From positions 1 through 54,928 of the forward strand of contig NZ_JACZKG010000081.1 in the NCBI RefSeq assembly GCF_014860165.1: DNA of 54,928 bases. Direction: 5' to 3'. The DNA comes from Devosia sp. Its GTDB lineage: Bacteria; Pseudomonadota; Alphaproteobacteria; Rhizobiales; Devosiaceae. A model generated the notes under the pieces. It had not been told where the DNA came from. It made no database searches and saw only the letters and a list, made by a program, of their open reading frames with translations. Below, piece after piece: positions 17,993-25,598 of this stretch; within the stretch, counting starts at the first letter, position 1; each line of letters begins with the position of its first letter. The position numbers and the translations under genes are program-made.

Positions 17993-18375
17993 TGCCCGTC
18001 TCCCCGATTGCTCAGCTCTTCCTTGGCGATCTTGAACGCCCTGTTGGCGGCCGGCACCCCTGCATAGACTGCCACATGCAGCAGGGCCTCCTTGATATCC
18101 TCGGCCGAGCAGCCGGTATTGACCGTTGAGCGCACATGCATGGCCAGTTCCTCCTCATGCCCCAGCGCTGCCAGCAGCGCGATAGTCACCACCGAGCGTT
18201 CGCGCTTGCTCAGGCCAGGCCGCGACCATACCGAACCCCAGGCGCCTTCGGTAATGAAACTCTGGAAATCCGCGTCGAACGATGTCTGGCGCGCCGTGGC
18301 GCCGTTGACATGGGTATCGCCGAGCACCGAGCGCCGCGTCGCCATACCCCGCTCATACAGACTTGCCTCAGTCAT
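17989..18375 (-). CDS. pcaC: 4-carboxymuconolactone decarboxylase
   Basis: A 128-residue single-domain decarboxylase of the CMD/AhpD-like family that makes 3-oxoadipate enol-lactone. Seen: [18 protein letters not shown] near residue 75 and [18 protein letters not shown] near 100, with the conserved Glu and His residues. It is not fused to PcaD (unlike PcaL), and its ATG lies inside the end of pcaD (8-base overlap). Confidence 0.95.
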   Translation of the reverse strand: MTEASLYERGMATRRSVLGDTHVNGATARQTSFDADFQSFITEGAWGSVWSRPGLSKRERSVVTIALLAALGHEEELAMHVRSTVNTGCSAEDIKEALLHVAVYAGVPAANRAFKIAKEELSNRGDGQ

Positions 18376-19162
18376 AGCCCACCTCGTTGAGAAAACGCGT
18401 CATCAATGCCGTCAGCGCCAGCGGCTGTTCAATGGAAGGAATGTGTCCGCAGTCCGCAATCGTGGCGAACTGTGCGCCGCCAATGGCCTGGGCTGTCTGC
18501 CGCACCAGCTCGACTGGCGTGGACAGGTCCTGCTCGCCGACCACGACCAGCGTCGGCACGGCAATAGCGGCAATGGCGTCGCGCAGATCGGCATCGCGCA
18601 AGGCCGCGCAGGTGCCGGCATAGCCATCGACAGGCATGCGCACCAGCATGTTCCGCCAGCCGGCCAGTTCGTCTGCCTGCTCCTGCCGGAAGCGCTCGGT
18701 GAACCAGCGCGCCATCACCGGCTCGGCAATGGCTTCCAGCCCCCGCTCGCGTACAGCGGCGATCCGCTCGTTCCACATGGTGGCGTCGCCCACCTTGGCC
18801 GCCGTATCGCACAGCACCAGCGCCGCCAGGCGGTCGGGATGGCGCAACGCAAAACCCTGCGCGATCATGCCGCCCACCGAAACCCCGGCAAGCGCCAGCC
18901 GCTCGATCTCGAGATGTCGCAGCAAACCCGCTAGGTCATCGACATGGTCGTCGAGGCGATAGTCGCCATCAGGCGCATCGCTCAGCCCGTGGCCCCGCTT
19001 GTCATAGGAGATGATGCGGTAGCGGCCGGCCAGCAGGGTGACAACCGCATCCCAGATGCGCGCATCGGTGCCCAGCGAATTGGCGAGGACGAGGGCCGGG
19101 GCGCTCTCGCTACCCTCCACCCTGTAATGCAGCACGACATCGTTGATCCGGGCAAAGGCCAT
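18368..19162 (-). CDS. pcaD: 3-oxoadipate enol-lactonase
   Basis: A 264-residue alpha/beta-hydrolase that opens 3-oxoadipate enol-lactone to 3-oxoadipate. Seen: the oxyanion-hole region LANSLGTDARIWD near residue 28, the nucleophile elbow GVSVGG near 98, and the His in ADCGHIP near 240. ATG 19162 is chosen because it follows GGAGGAACA and starts the family N-terminus. It is the first gene of pcaDCHGB. The next steps (pcaIJ, pcaF) are not in the window. Confidence 0.95.
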   Translation of the reverse strand: MAFARINDVVLHYRVEGSESAPALVLANSLGTDARIWDAVVTLLAGRYRIISYDKRGHGLSDAPDGDYRLDDHVDDLAGLLRHLEIERLALAGVSVGGMIAQGFALRHPDRLAALVLCDTAAKVGDATMWNERIAAVRERGLEAIAEPVMARWFTERFRQEQADELAGWRNMLVRMPVDGYAGTCAALRDADLRDAIAAIAVPTLVVVGEQDLSTPVELVRQTAQAIGGAQFATIADCGHIPSIEQPLALTALMTRFLNEVGYD

Positions 19163-19227
19163 TGTTCCTCCGTCCTCAATTATGCCCCTGCCGCCTCCCA
19201 AGTAAAATGACTAGTTCAGACCCACCG

Positions 19228-19311
19228 ATAACCCTACAATTATGGCCGGAACGCGAGCCGAGCAATATCGCGGCTGTTACCGCTCCTAGCATAACCATAG
19301 CGCCAGGTTGA
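19228..19311. promoter_or_regulatory. possible PcaQ-type activator sites upstream of pcaD
   Basis: The 201-base gap before pcaD contains ATAACC at 19228-19233 and again at 19291-19296, the second with GGTTGA nine bases further on (19306-19311). In rhizobia the LysR regulator PcaQ is known to bind an ATAACC-N4-GGTTAA element. The half-site matches but the spacing does not, so this is only a lead. No pcaQ gene lies next to the cluster. Confidence 0.25.
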
Positions 19312-19363
19312 GGTTGGCGCAAAGCTGCTCTGGTCATGGGTGCAGCCGCCGCTATGCCGCACT

Positions 19364-19858
19364 TCAGTCCGCAGTCGCCCGCAGCATTCGCCGCAACGTG
19401 TCGTTGCGAAAGACAAAATGCTCGGCCAGCGCTCCGATCACGTGAAAGCCGATGGTTGGCACCAGAACCAGCCGGCCGATCTCGTGCAGTGCGGCGGAGA
19501 ACTCGACCGCGAAAAACCAGGCGATCGCGCCGGTGAGCGGCATGAAGAAGAGAAATCCATAGAGCAGGACATGCGTCGCGTGGCCCAGCCAGTTGAGGAT
19601 GGCCGGCGTATCCTGATAGGGCGCCGGCGCGCCGCGGACGACGCGGATCCCCAGCCGGATGGCGGCCAGTACGAGTATGGTGACGCCGACACTCACATGC
19701 AGCAACGCCCCGCCCAGCTCGTCCATTGCCTCGCCATCGAGTCGGTCGGCGAAGGCGTGCTGCACGTCCTCGTTGACCAGGAGCTGGAAAATGACCAGCG
19801 CCGCGATGACCCAGTGCAGGATGATCTGGATGAGTGAATAGCCCTTTGGCTTTGCCAT
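19364..19858 (-). CDS. cytochrome b561 family protein
   Basis: A 164-residue inner-membrane protein with four predicted helices. Seen: QIILHWVIAALVIFQLL (first haem-ligand His in LHW near residue 15), GGALLHVSVGVTILVL (His near 53), and LVLVPTIGFHVIGALAEHF with further His residues, a pattern typical of bacterial cytochrome b561 (CybB-like). It probably passes electrons between quinol and a periplasmic acceptor. It is divergent from the cox operon with 83 bases between starts, so the two may share a control region. Confidence 0.9.
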   Translation of the reverse strand: MAKPKGYSLIQIILHWVIAALVIFQLLVNEDVQHAFADRLDGEAMDELGGALLHVSVGVTILVLAAIRLGIRVVRGAPAPYQDTPAILNWLGHATHVLLYGFLFFMPLTGAIAWFFAVEFSAALHEIGRLVLVPTIGFHVIGALAEHFVFRNDTLRRMLRATAD

Positions 19859-19941
19859 GACCTGTCCTGTGCGACGCGATCAATCAGGAACTCATCCGGC
19901 GGCGCCGCGTTCCCGGCTTGTATTTCATTTTGCGGGGGCGA

Positions 19942-20931
19942 ATGGGCCGACCATGTTCGGGCATTGCGAAGCGCAGCATGCTGGCAGCAGGCCTGCTGTT
20001 TGCCTGCGCCATGCTGGCGGCCTGCAACCCCGAACAGAGTGCCCTGCACCCAGCCGGCCAAGACGCCGCCGAACTCGCCAACCTATTCTGGTTCATGACC
20101 GCGGGCGGGGCGCTCGTCTGGTGCATCATCATGGGTTCGGCGATCTATGCCGTGCTCGGCAGCAAGCGCCCGCGCAGCGAACGCTTTGCCGACCGCTTCG
20201 TCTTCATTGGCGGCGTCGCCTTTCCCACCGTCGGCCTTGCCGGGCTCCTCATCTTCGGATTGGCGCTATTGCCCAATTGGGCCGAGGCGGACACGCCCGA
20301 CCTTCAGGTTCAGGTCGTGGCCGAGCAGTTCTGGTGGCGGCTCGGCTATGAGGCGGCAGATGGCAGCCAGGTCGCCACCGCCAATGAAATCCACCTTCCC
20401 GTTGGCGCCACGGCTGAATTCGTGCTCACCAGCACCGACGTCATCCACTCGTTCTGGATCCCCTCGCTGGGCGGCAAGATGGACGCCATACCCGGACGAA
20501 CCAATGTGCTGCGGCTGACGCCGACCAAGCCCGGCGTCTATCGCGGCGTCTGCGCCGAATTCTGCGGCCCCTCACATGCCCTGATGGCATTCCCCGTCGT
20601 GGTGCATGAAGCTGATGCCTATGCCGAATGGCTGGAGACGCAGCGCCAGCCGGCCACCGCTGGCAATGGCGAGGCCTTCATCGCCGCCGGCTGCGGAGCC
20701 TGCCACGTCGTCCGCGGCATCAGCGAAGCGGGCTCGGTTGGCCCCGATCTCACCCACTTTGCCAGCCGTCGCACCATCGGAGCCGGCACAATGCTGCTGA
20801 CCCCGGCCAACCTTGCCGATTGGTTGGTCGCCCCCAGCCATATCAAGCCGGGCAGCCGCATGCCCTCCTTCGCCACCCTGCCCGATGCCGAACGCCAGGC
20901 CATCGTCGATTTTCTGCTGGAGCTCAAATGA
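19942..20931 (+). CDS. coxB: cytochrome c oxidase subunit II with fused cytochrome c domain (caa3 type)
   Basis: A 329-residue lipoprotein. The signal peptide ends in the lipobox LAAC (Cys28). Two transmembrane helices follow (about 48-70 and 90-112), then a CuA domain with VIHSFWIP and the ligand set CAEFCGPSHALM, then a class I cytochrome c domain with CGACH at residue 251 and a distal Met in SRMPSF. A CuA domain plus cytochrome c defines caa3-type oxidases. ATG 19942 follows a GGGGGCG ribosome site; a TTG further upstream is less likely. Its stop overlaps the coxA-coxC start (ATGA). Confidence 0.95.
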   Translation: MGRPCSGIAKRSMLAAGLLFACAMLAACNPEQSALHPAGQDAAELANLFWFMTAGGALVWCIIMGSAIYAVLGSKRPRSERFADRFVFIGGVAFPTVGLAGLLIFGLALLPNWAEADTPDLQVQVVAEQFWWRLGYEAADGSQVATANEIHLPVGATAEFVLTSTDVIHSFWIPSLGGKMDAIPGRTNVLRLTPTKPGVYRGVCAEFCGPSHALMAFPVVVHEADAYAEWLETQRQPATAGNGEAFIAAGCGACHVVRGISEAGSVGPDLTHFASRRTIGAGTMLLTPANLADWLVAPSHIKPGSRMPSFATLPDAERQAIVDFLLELK

Positions 20932-23417
20932 CCGACAAGGCCGCCGAGGAACGGCAACTGGCGAGGGTATGGGCGCCGCCCCGCGGCTGGCGCTACCTGA
21001 CCGATGTGAACAATTCGGTGGTCGGCCTCTGGTATATCGTGGCCGCTTTCGCCTTCATGCTGTTTGGCGGTGCCCTGGCGCTGATCATCCGCGCGCAACT
21101 GGCGGTCCCGGACAACAACCTGGTCTCGGCCGAAACCTACAACCAGCTCTTCACCCTGCATGGCACGGTGATGATGTTCCTGTTCGCCGTGCCGATCTTC
21201 GAGGCGGTGGCCATCCTCATCCTGCCGCCGATGCTCGGCGCCCGCGACCTGCCCTTCCCCCGCCTTTCGGCCTTCGGCTTCTGGTGCTTCGCCATCGGGG
21301 GCGTCTTCGTCTGCGGCTCGATCTTCTTCAATGCCGCACCCGATGCCGGCTGGTTCATGTATCCGCCGCTCTCGACCGAACAGTCCGGCATCGGCGCCGA
21401 TATCTGGCTGCTGGGCCTCAGCTTCATCGAGGTCGCCTCCATCGCGGCTGCGGTGGAACTGATCGTGGGCGTGCTGAAATGCCGTGCCCCCGGCATGCAT
21501 ATCAACCTCACGCCGCTCTATGGCTGGTACGTGCTGATCGTCGGGGCGATGATTCTGTTCGCCTTTCCACCGCTGATCGCCGGCGATTTCCTGTTCGAGC
21601 TGGAACGAGCGTTCAACTGGCCTTTCTTCGATGTCACGCGCGGCGGCGACCCGCTGCTGTGGCAGCACCTGTTCTGGATCTTCGGGCATCCCGAAGTCTA
21701 TATCGTCTTCCTGCCGGCCATTGCGCTGTTGGCCATGATCATTCCGACCTTCGCGCAGCGGCCGATCGCCGGCTATTCCTGGATCGTGCTCTCGGCCATC
21801 GGCACTGGCTTCCTGAGCTTCGGGCTCTGGGTGCACCACATGTTCACCACCGGCCTGCCCGCCATATCTCTGGGCTTTTTCTCCGCGGCGTCGGAAGCCG
21901 TTGCTATTCCCACCGGCATCCAGCTTTTTGTCTTCATCGCCACGGTGATGCTGGGCAACGTCGTCCGCACGGTGCCCATGCTCTATTGCCTGGGCGCGCT
22001 CGCGACATTCATCGTCGGCGGCCTGACCGGGGTCATGGTCGCCGTGGCGCCGTTCGATTTCCAGGTCCACGACACCTATTTCATCGTTGCCCACCTGCAC
22101 TACACGCTGATCGGCGGCATGCTGTTTCCGGTGATGGCGGGCGTGCAATACTATTACCCCTTCGCCACCGGCAAGATGCTGTCGCGGACATCAGGCATCT
22201 GGTCGTTCTGGCTGGTCTTCATCGGTTTCAACGTCGCCTTCCTGCCCATGCACCTGACCGGTCTGCTCGGCATGCCGCGCCGGGTCTTCACCTATGGCGC
22301 CGACCGCGGCTGGGACACGCTCAATATGGTCTCGACCATCGGCGCCTTCGTGCTGGCGGCTGGTTTCCTGCTCTATGTCTGGGATTGTGTGCGGCCCAAG
22401 GGCAAGGAGCCGAATGCACCGCGCAACGTGTGGAACGCAGGCACACTCGAATGGCTGGGCCGGGTGCCATCCGACAACTGGGGCCTGCGCTCGATCCCGC
22501 AGATCAACAGCCGCTATCCGCTATGGGACGACAAGGACCTTCTCGATACCATCGACCAAGGCCGCGGCCTGCTGGCCGATGCCAAGGAGGGTCGGCGCGA
22601 GACGCTGGTGACCTCTGTGCTCGATGCCGAGCCGTTGCAGGTGCTGCGCGTCGGCACGCCCACCTGGCTGCCCATGCTGGCGGCCATCGGTCTGGCTGGC
22701 GTCTTCATCTTCCCCGTGTGGAAACTGTGGTGGCCAACCCTGGGCAGCGCCATCTTCTTCCTCGCCATCCTGCTCTATTGGCTGTGGACCGGCACGGCTG
22801 AAATTCCCGAGAAGCAGACCAAGGATATCGGCGACGGCCGCCGCCTGCCGCTCTATGTGGCCGGTCCTCGCTCGACCGGCTGGTGGGCCATGTTCATCAC
22901 CATGACCGGCGATCTCACTGCCTTCCTGGCCGTGCTGTTTGGTTACTTCTTCTTTTGGACCATCCACCCCGATTTCCCGCCCGTCGGCATAGACGGACCC
23001 GGCTGGCAGTGGCCGCTGACAGCCGCGATCCTCGCCATCGTCACCTGGGGCGCCACCCTTGCTGCCCGCCTGGCCAACGCGGCCGGATACGTGACCCTGT
23101 CGCGCGCCCTGCTGGTGGCCGCGCCAGTCGGCGCCGTGTTCACCGGACTGGCGCTGATGGCGGGGCCGTGGACAACGGGCCTTGATCCCACCGCACATGC
23201 CTATCCCGCCATCGTCTGGGGACTGGTGGTCTGGGTGGTGGCGCATCTGCTGGCCGGCACCATCATGCAGGCCTATTGCCTTGCCCGCACCTGCTTCGGC
23301 CGCCTCACCCCCCGCCATGACGCCGACCTGTGGAACGTCACCCTCTACTGGCACTTCACCGGCTTCAGCGCGTTGCTCACCGCATTGGTCATTGGAGGCT
23401 TTCCGCTGCTGCAATGA
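20928..23417 (+). CDS. cytochrome c oxidase fused subunits I and III
   Basis: An 829-residue protein: subunit I (about residues 1-560) then subunit III (about 640-829). Haem and copper sites of subunit I are present: low-spin haem His78 in HGTVMM, GHPEVY with the CuB His and cross-link Tyr, the HH pair in WVHHMF, and HLHY near residue 390. Subunit III begins near GWWAMFITMTGDL. The helix II-III loop differs from A1-type oxidases: GARDLPFPRL keeps the D-channel entry Asp, but the two Asn residues usually found around it are replaced. It reduces O2 to water and pumps protons. Fused I-III chains are known from caa3 oxidases of other bacteria. Confidence 0.95.
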   Translation: MTDKAAEERQLARVWAPPRGWRYLTDVNNSVVGLWYIVAAFAFMLFGGALALIIRAQLAVPDNNLVSAETYNQLFTLHGTVMMFLFAVPIFEAVAILILPPMLGARDLPFPRLSAFGFWCFAIGGVFVCGSIFFNAAPDAGWFMYPPLSTEQSGIGADIWLLGLSFIEVASIAAAVELIVGVLKCRAPGMHINLTPLYGWYVLIVGAMILFAFPPLIAGDFLFELERAFNWPFFDVTRGGDPLLWQHLFWIFGHPEVYIVFLPAIALLAMIIPTFAQRPIAGYSWIVLSAIGTGFLSFGLWVHHMFTTGLPAISLGFFSAASEAVAIPTGIQLFVFIATVMLGNVVRTVPMLYCLGALATFIVGGLTGVMVAVAPFDFQVHDTYFIVAHLHYTLIGGMLFPVMAGVQYYYPFATGKMLSRTSGIWSFWLVFIGFNVAFLPMHLTGLLGMPRRVFTYGADRGWDTLNMVSTIGAFVLAAGFLLYVWDCVRPKGKEPNAPRNVWNAGTLEWLGRVPSDNWGLRSIPQINSRYPLWDDKDLLDTIDQGRGLLADAKEGRRETLVTSVLDAEPLQVLRVGTPTWLPMLAAIGLAGVFIFPVWKLWWPTLGSAIFFLAILLYWLWTGTAEIPEKQTKDIGDGRRLPLYVAGPRSTGWWAMFITMTGDLTAFLAVLFGYFFFWTIHPDFPPVGIDGPGWQWPLTAAILAIVTWGATLAARLANAAGYVTLSRALLVAAPVGAVFTGLALMAGPWTTGLDPTAHAYPAIVWGLVVWVVAHLLAGTIMQAYCLARTCFGRLTPRHDADLWNVTLYWHFTGFSALLTALVIGGFPLLQ

Positions 23418-23821
23418 GTGCAAAACGCGCCCATAACGAGGTTGAACGCGAGACCGGCCATGGCACCGACCTGTGGCGGGTCATCGCCGCGCCCATCATC
23501 TGGGCGCTGCATTTCCTGTTCTGCTACGTCTATGCCGCGATCTATTGCGAGAAGGCCGGCCGCGCTGCTTCGCTCGATCATCCCACGCTGGTGGTCATCA
23601 TCGCCACCCTTGTGGCGCTGGCCGGCATCGGCCTATCGACACACCACATCTGGGGCGTCCGCGCCCGCAGCCTCACTGACAATGACTTCGAATTCGAGCA
23701 CAATACGCCCGAGGAACGCCACCGCTTCCTCAGTCACGTGGCTCTGATGCTCTGCGTCCTCTCGGCCGTGGCCGTGCTCTACGTCACCATCCCCATGCTC
23801 TATCTCTCGACCTGCCGATGA
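23414..23821 (+). CDS. small membrane protein of the caa3 oxidase operon, unknown function
   Basis: A 135-residue protein with three predicted transmembrane helices (about 23-43, 54-72 and 110-130) and a charged loop between helices 2 and 3 rich in Asp/Glu (NDFEFEHNTPEERHR). Both ends overlap neighbours by four bases (ATGA), so it is firmly part of the operon. I do not recognise it as subunit IV or a known assembly factor; a structural or assembly role for the oxidase is inferred from position. Confidence 0.85.
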   Translation: MSAKRAHNEVERETGHGTDLWRVIAAPIIWALHFLFCYVYAAIYCEKAGRAASLDHPTLVVIIATLVALAGIGLSTHHIWGVRARSLTDNDFEFEHNTPEERHRFLSHVALMLCVLSAVAVLYVTIPMLYLSTCR

Positions 23822-24444
23822 TCGACCGTCCGCTCACCCTTGCCGGCATCGCGGTACTCCTCCTGGCCTGGATAGGCCCGCTGCCCGGCATGGTCGCTGG
23901 CAGCTTCGCCGCTCACATGACCCTGCACATGACAGTGGTCGGCATTGGCGTGCCGCTGCTGGCGGCCGGCATCGGCCCCTATATGGCCCGGCGCAACTGG
24001 CTGCGCTCGCAGGTGACGCTGCCCATCGCCGTCAGCATCCTGGACCTTGTCGTGGTCTGGGGCTGGCATGCCCCGACCCTGCACCATGCCTCTCGCACCC
24101 TGCCACTCGCCCTCGCCGCCGAACAGCTCAGCTTCGCACTCGTTTCCATGCTGGTCTGGCTGGTCGCCCTTTCCAGCACCGCCCAGACCCGGCGCGGCGC
24201 CGCGCTGGCCGGCGCCATGGCGCTGTTCTTCACCTCCATGCACATGACCCTGCTCGGTGCCCTGATCGGCCTGGCGCCGCGGCCGGTTTATGACGATCAC
24301 CTGCATCACGCCATCGGCGGCCTGCCCGCTCTCGCCGATCAGCAGTTGGGCGGCGTGATCATGCTGGCTATCGGCGGCGTGATCTACCTGGCCGGCGGGC
24401 TGATACTCATGGCCCGCGTGCTGCAACGACAGGCGGCGACATGA
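23818..24444 (+). CDS. CtaG-like cytochrome c oxidase assembly protein (caa3 family)
   Basis: A 208-residue membrane protein with about six helices, resembling the caa3-type CtaG family (not the Cox11 copper chaperone, which is also called CtaG). Seen: His/Met-rich helix ends that could bind copper, such as HMTLHMT near residue 33, WGWHAPTLHH near 82 and SMHMTLLGA near 140. It probably helps deliver copper to the oxidase. It overlaps both neighbours by four bases. Confidence 0.85.
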   Translation: MIDRPLTLAGIAVLLLAWIGPLPGMVAGSFAAHMTLHMTVVGIGVPLLAAGIGPYMARRNWLRSQVTLPIAVSILDLVVVWGWHAPTLHHASRTLPLALAAEQLSFALVSMLVWLVALSSTAQTRRGAALAGAMALFFTSMHMTLLGALIGLAPRPVYDDHLHHAIGGLPALADQQLGGVIMLAIGGVIYLAGGLILMARVLQRQAAT

Positions 24445-25475
24445 CCGATCTCCGGCCATATCTGATCGGCGCCGGACTGGGGGTACTGGGGCTCGCCTTC
24501 GTGCCCCTTAGCGGCCTGCTGCCCAGTTCCGCCGAGCCCGGCCAGGCAACCGCGCTGGACTGGTATTTCAACCTCGCCGCGCAACAGGCGATCACCCTCC
24601 GCTCGCTGGGCACCGAAGTGCCGCCACTCGACCGGCCGGGCATGGTGCAGCGCGGCGCCGGCCACTATGAAATGGTCTGTGCCACCTGCCACGGCAGCCC
24701 CGCTGCGCCGCCCGACCAGCTCGCGGAAAACCTGAGCCCGCAGCCGCCCCTGCTTGTCGACCGCATGGCCCAATGGCACCCCGAAGCGCGCATCTTCGCC
24801 ACGGTCAGGCATGGCATACGCCGCACTGCCATGCCCGGCTGGCCGACGCAGCGGCGCGACGACGAAGTCTGGGACATGGTGGCGTTCCTGCTCGCACTGC
24901 CCGAACTCGACGCCAGCCAGTATGGCGCCATGACTACCGGCGTGGCCGACAACGATTGCGCCCGCTGCCACGGCAAGAATGGCGAAGGCATCATCCCCGG
25001 CGTGCCGCGGCTCGACATCCAGACCCCAGCCTATCTCGAGGCTGCCCTCAAGGCCTTTCGCGACGGCACCCGCGAAAGCGGCACCATGATGGCGGCTGCC
25101 CGCACACTCAGCGACGAAGAGATCACCGCCCTCGCCCGGCACTTTGGCCGCAGCGCTGCAGTTGCGGCCGACATCGAGCAAGCCCCTGATATTATCCGCC
25201 TTGGCATCCCCGAGCACGATGTTCCCGCCTGCGCCTCTTGCCATGGGGCGAGTGCCCGGCCCGGCTATCCCCGCCTGGACGGCCAGGATGCAGACTACCT
25301 GTTGCGCCAGCTGGAGCTGTTCAGGCTGCTCGGTGCGGAGCGGGGCGGTCCGAACGCGCATATCATGGCCGAGGCGGTGCGCGAACTGGACCAGGATCAG
25401 ATCAAATCGCTGGCCGAATGGTATGGCGCCGGCGAGATGACGCGAACGCCCGCCGACCTGCCGCTGCATCCCTAG
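24441..25475 (+). CDS. membrane-anchored tri-haem cytochrome c
   Basis: A 344-residue c-type cytochrome. An uncleaved N-terminal helix (residues 7-27) anchors it in the membrane. Three haem sites are visible: CATCH at residue 80, CARCH at 173 and CASCH at 264, each in a class I-like domain, with candidate distal Met residues such as RRTAMPGW and SGTMMAAA. The last two domains resemble cytochrome c4. It is the last gene of the cox operon and probably donates electrons to the caa3 oxidase or takes them from another dehydrogenase. Confidence 0.9.
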   Translation: MTDLRPYLIGAGLGVLGLAFVPLSGLLPSSAEPGQATALDWYFNLAAQQAITLRSLGTEVPPLDRPGMVQRGAGHYEMVCATCHGSPAAPPDQLAENLSPQPPLLVDRMAQWHPEARIFATVRHGIRRTAMPGWPTQRRDDEVWDMVAFLLALPELDASQYGAMTTGVADNDCARCHGKNGEGIIPGVPRLDIQTPAYLEAALKAFRDGTRESGTMMAAARTLSDEEITALARHFGRSAAVAADIEQAPDIIRLGIPEHDVPACASCHGASARPGYPRLDGQDADYLLRQLELFRLLGAERGGPNAHIMAEAVRELDQDQIKSLAEWYGAGEMTRTPADLPLHP

Positions 25476-25556
25476 GCGCGTCCCCACTCTCCGGACAATC
25501 GGTCTACCCCACACGGAGGAGGCAGATCTGGGTCCTTCGTCCACCCCTCCACCTCA

Positions 25557-25578
25557 CTCCCTCCCAGCAGGGAGGGAG
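25557..25578. terminator. GC-rich hairpin between convergent genes
   Basis: CTCCCTCCC (25557-25565) and GGGAGGGAG (25570-25578) form a perfect 9-base stem with loop AGCA, between the cytochrome c and PQQ dehydrogenase stops. A second hairpin, GACCCG/CGGGTC, follows at 25581-25600 and ends within the PQQ dehydrogenase stop codon. There is no U-run; it may act as a bidirectional barrier to transcription. Confidence 0.5.
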
Positions 25579-25598
25579 GCGACCCGGCGTTCCGCGGG

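Noticed and set aside
20619..22148. Minus-strand open frame of about 500 codons opposite coxB and coxA-coxC
   Set aside because: Composition dominated by Asp, Glu, His and Arg, no hydrophobic core, and the plus strand encodes well-recognised oxidase subunits.
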